Assembly: GCA_051453625.1 (NCBI GenBank)
Contig: JBOZIK010000001.1
Location: forward strand, 92,098,390 to 92,158,320
Length of the DNA: 59,931 bases
Source: Welwitschia mirabilis
Taxonomy: Eukaryota; Gnetophyta; Gnetopsida; Welwitschiales
Direction of reading: 5' to 3'
This document shows, piece by piece, positions 58,980 to 59,931 of this stretch (the stretch's first letter is position 1; each line of letters opens with the position of its first letter). Both the position numbers and the translations under genes were made by a program. The notes beneath the pieces were generated by a model. The model was not told the DNA's origin. It did not search any database and worked only from the letters and a program-made list of their open reading frames with translations.

Positions 58980-59931
58980 TATGATTTGGATGAGCAAACT
59001 AGAAGTAGGATTAAAATGAAAATAGAAAAGGAAGGTTTCAGGATGAATGGAACCACCCTTGGAAAGACTATGAAGGAACAAATATTTTTTGCATTAATAA
59101 ATGTATCAAAACATAAATTATTACTCTTATTAAATCATATCTTGTCTAAGAATAATATTCCCAAATAGTTAAGATAAAAAAACTTGAGAAGAAATTTCTA
59201 GTAGGATGCTATAGGAAAGATGATGAAGATTCAAGACCTTTGAATTATGATATCTATGGGCTAGAAGATTTAAGTCCTATTAATTCTTCAGCCTTGGAAC
59301 ACTAAAAAAAAGTGATAATTATAAATATAACATAAATACCTACTCTTGAGCCTAAGAAGTCAGATGAACCTCTACTACATTTAAATTTATTTAATTTCTT
59401 TTGCAAATCAAATTATCTTGATTCAGAATCTAATTTTTTGAGGTATTTTCCTTTTTCTTTAAAAGAGGATGCTTAAATATGCATTATAGAAATCCAAATC
59501 ATGCTTTTATTTCTTGAAAAATTATTAAAATACAAATCATGCTTTTATTTCTTGAAAAATTCTTAAAAATGCTTTATTAGCTAAATTTCAACCCATAAGA
59601 ATAGTTGAATATTTAAGAGAATAAATTTTAAAAATTAAATAGAAACATAGTGAAAGGTTTAATGAGTTCATGGATAGATATAATAGCTAAATGTTCTAAA
59701 CATGAAATTATAGCTAGAGAATGAATTAAAGCCTTACTTAAAAAATTATAGATTCAAACTTTTAAGGAATTAGACTTGTTGTGTAGAGGAAGCATCAAGA
59801 CAAGGAATGTTTAAGAGGTAGAAAAGACTAGTACTCAGTTTTATAACATGAGTTAATGATGGGAATAAGAAGGTAAAAGCAAGAAAAGAGTAAATAAAGT
59901 ATTTACCCTAGAAGTAGTTGGTAGTGTATAT
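58980..59931 (+). pseudogene. E4: gag-like remnant of an unidentified retroelement, cut by window end
   Basis: The stretch 58986-59168 (60 codons) reads DEQTRSRIKMKIEKEGFRMN and then GTTLGKTMKEQIFFALINVS, LLNHILSKNNIPK. It is basic and probably helical; I do not recognise the family. From about 59640 the frame SERFNEFMDRYNS, then KCSKHEIIARE-stop-IKALL and IQTFKELDLLCRGSIKT, has the layout of a retrotransposon gag domain (erf..f..ry..l...c..hei...e.i..ll..L). Many stops are TAA/TAG/TGA at plausible Gln or Arg sites. The two pieces together suggest a Gag N-terminal region plus capsid, but no pol lies in the window to confirm it. Confidence 0.45.
59496..59571 (+). repeat. 38-bp tandem duplication
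   Basis: Two adjacent copies (59496-59533 and 59534-59571) beginning AAATCATGCTTTTATTTCTT and nearly identical. Because 38 is not a multiple of three it shifts the E4 frame. Confidence 0.9.

Noticed and set aside
1-59931. CRISPR array, prophage, bacterial defence system or operon
   Set aside because: There are no regularly spaced direct repeats with unique spacers, no bacterial gene density, and all readable proteins are plant retroelement proteins.

Overview
This is a 60-kb window of strongly AT-rich, eukaryotic intergenic DNA, almost certainly from a flowering-plant nuclear genome. Every protein-coding signal I can read belongs to a plant retroelement family: Athila-like and chromovirus-like Ty3/Gypsy, a Sirevirus-like Ty1/Copia, and an L1-type LINE. 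All of them are broken by stop codons and frameshifts. I found no intact host gene, no convincing tRNA, rRNA or small RNA, no CRISPR array, and nothing bacterial. The species cannot be named from this sequence. Runs of N are assembly gaps.

Layout. (1) 1-11451, + strand: an Athila-like Ty3/Gypsy element (E1). It has part of the 5' LTR, a tRNA-Asp type primer site, gag, protease, RT, RNase H and integrase, then a long 3' region with a decayed env-like frame and the 3' LTR. (2) about 12.0-20.7 kb, - strand: a second Athila-like element (E2), arranged tail to tail with E1. Its gag, protease, RT/RNase H and integrase are readable, its primer site is at 18462-18479, and its LTR region lies to the right. 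(3) 20.7-24.5 kb: low-complexity and gap-rich DNA without a recognisable gene. (4) 24495-36439, + strand: an L1-type LINE cut in two by (5) a nearly complete Sirevirus-like Copia element at 24959-33784, - strand, bounded by a 5-bp target duplication. The LINE ends in a poly-A tract at 36426-36439. (6) 36.4-49.4 kb: three diverged copies (D inverted, A and B direct) of one roughly 2-kb noncoding repeat that looks like an LTR, plus tandem repeats, G-rich purine tracts and microsatellites. A 631-bp LTR sits at 44185-44815. (7) 53733-57925, + strand: a chromovirus-like Ty3/Gypsy element (E3) whose 5' LTR matches the 44185 LTR. Its gag-protease segment is partly duplicated and it is cut off inside RT. 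(8) 58.0-59.9 kb, + strand: the decayed gag-like start of another, unidentified retroelement (E4), running off the window.

The decay has a consistent flavour. Many stops fall exactly where the families keep Gln, Arg or Trp (CAA/CAG/CGA to TAA/TAG/TGA, TGG to TAG), and primer sites and LTR ends differ from consensus mainly by C-to-T and G-to-A. This fits long silencing by cytosine methylation followed by deamination. The window is best read as an old, nested retroelement graveyard. The points most worth a second look are the Copia-in-LINE nest, the A/B/D repeat family with its inverted copy, the duplicated gag-protease block in E3, the hairpin-like motif repeated through the noncoding parts of E1, the 37-bp tandem array, and the unidentified E4 reading frames.
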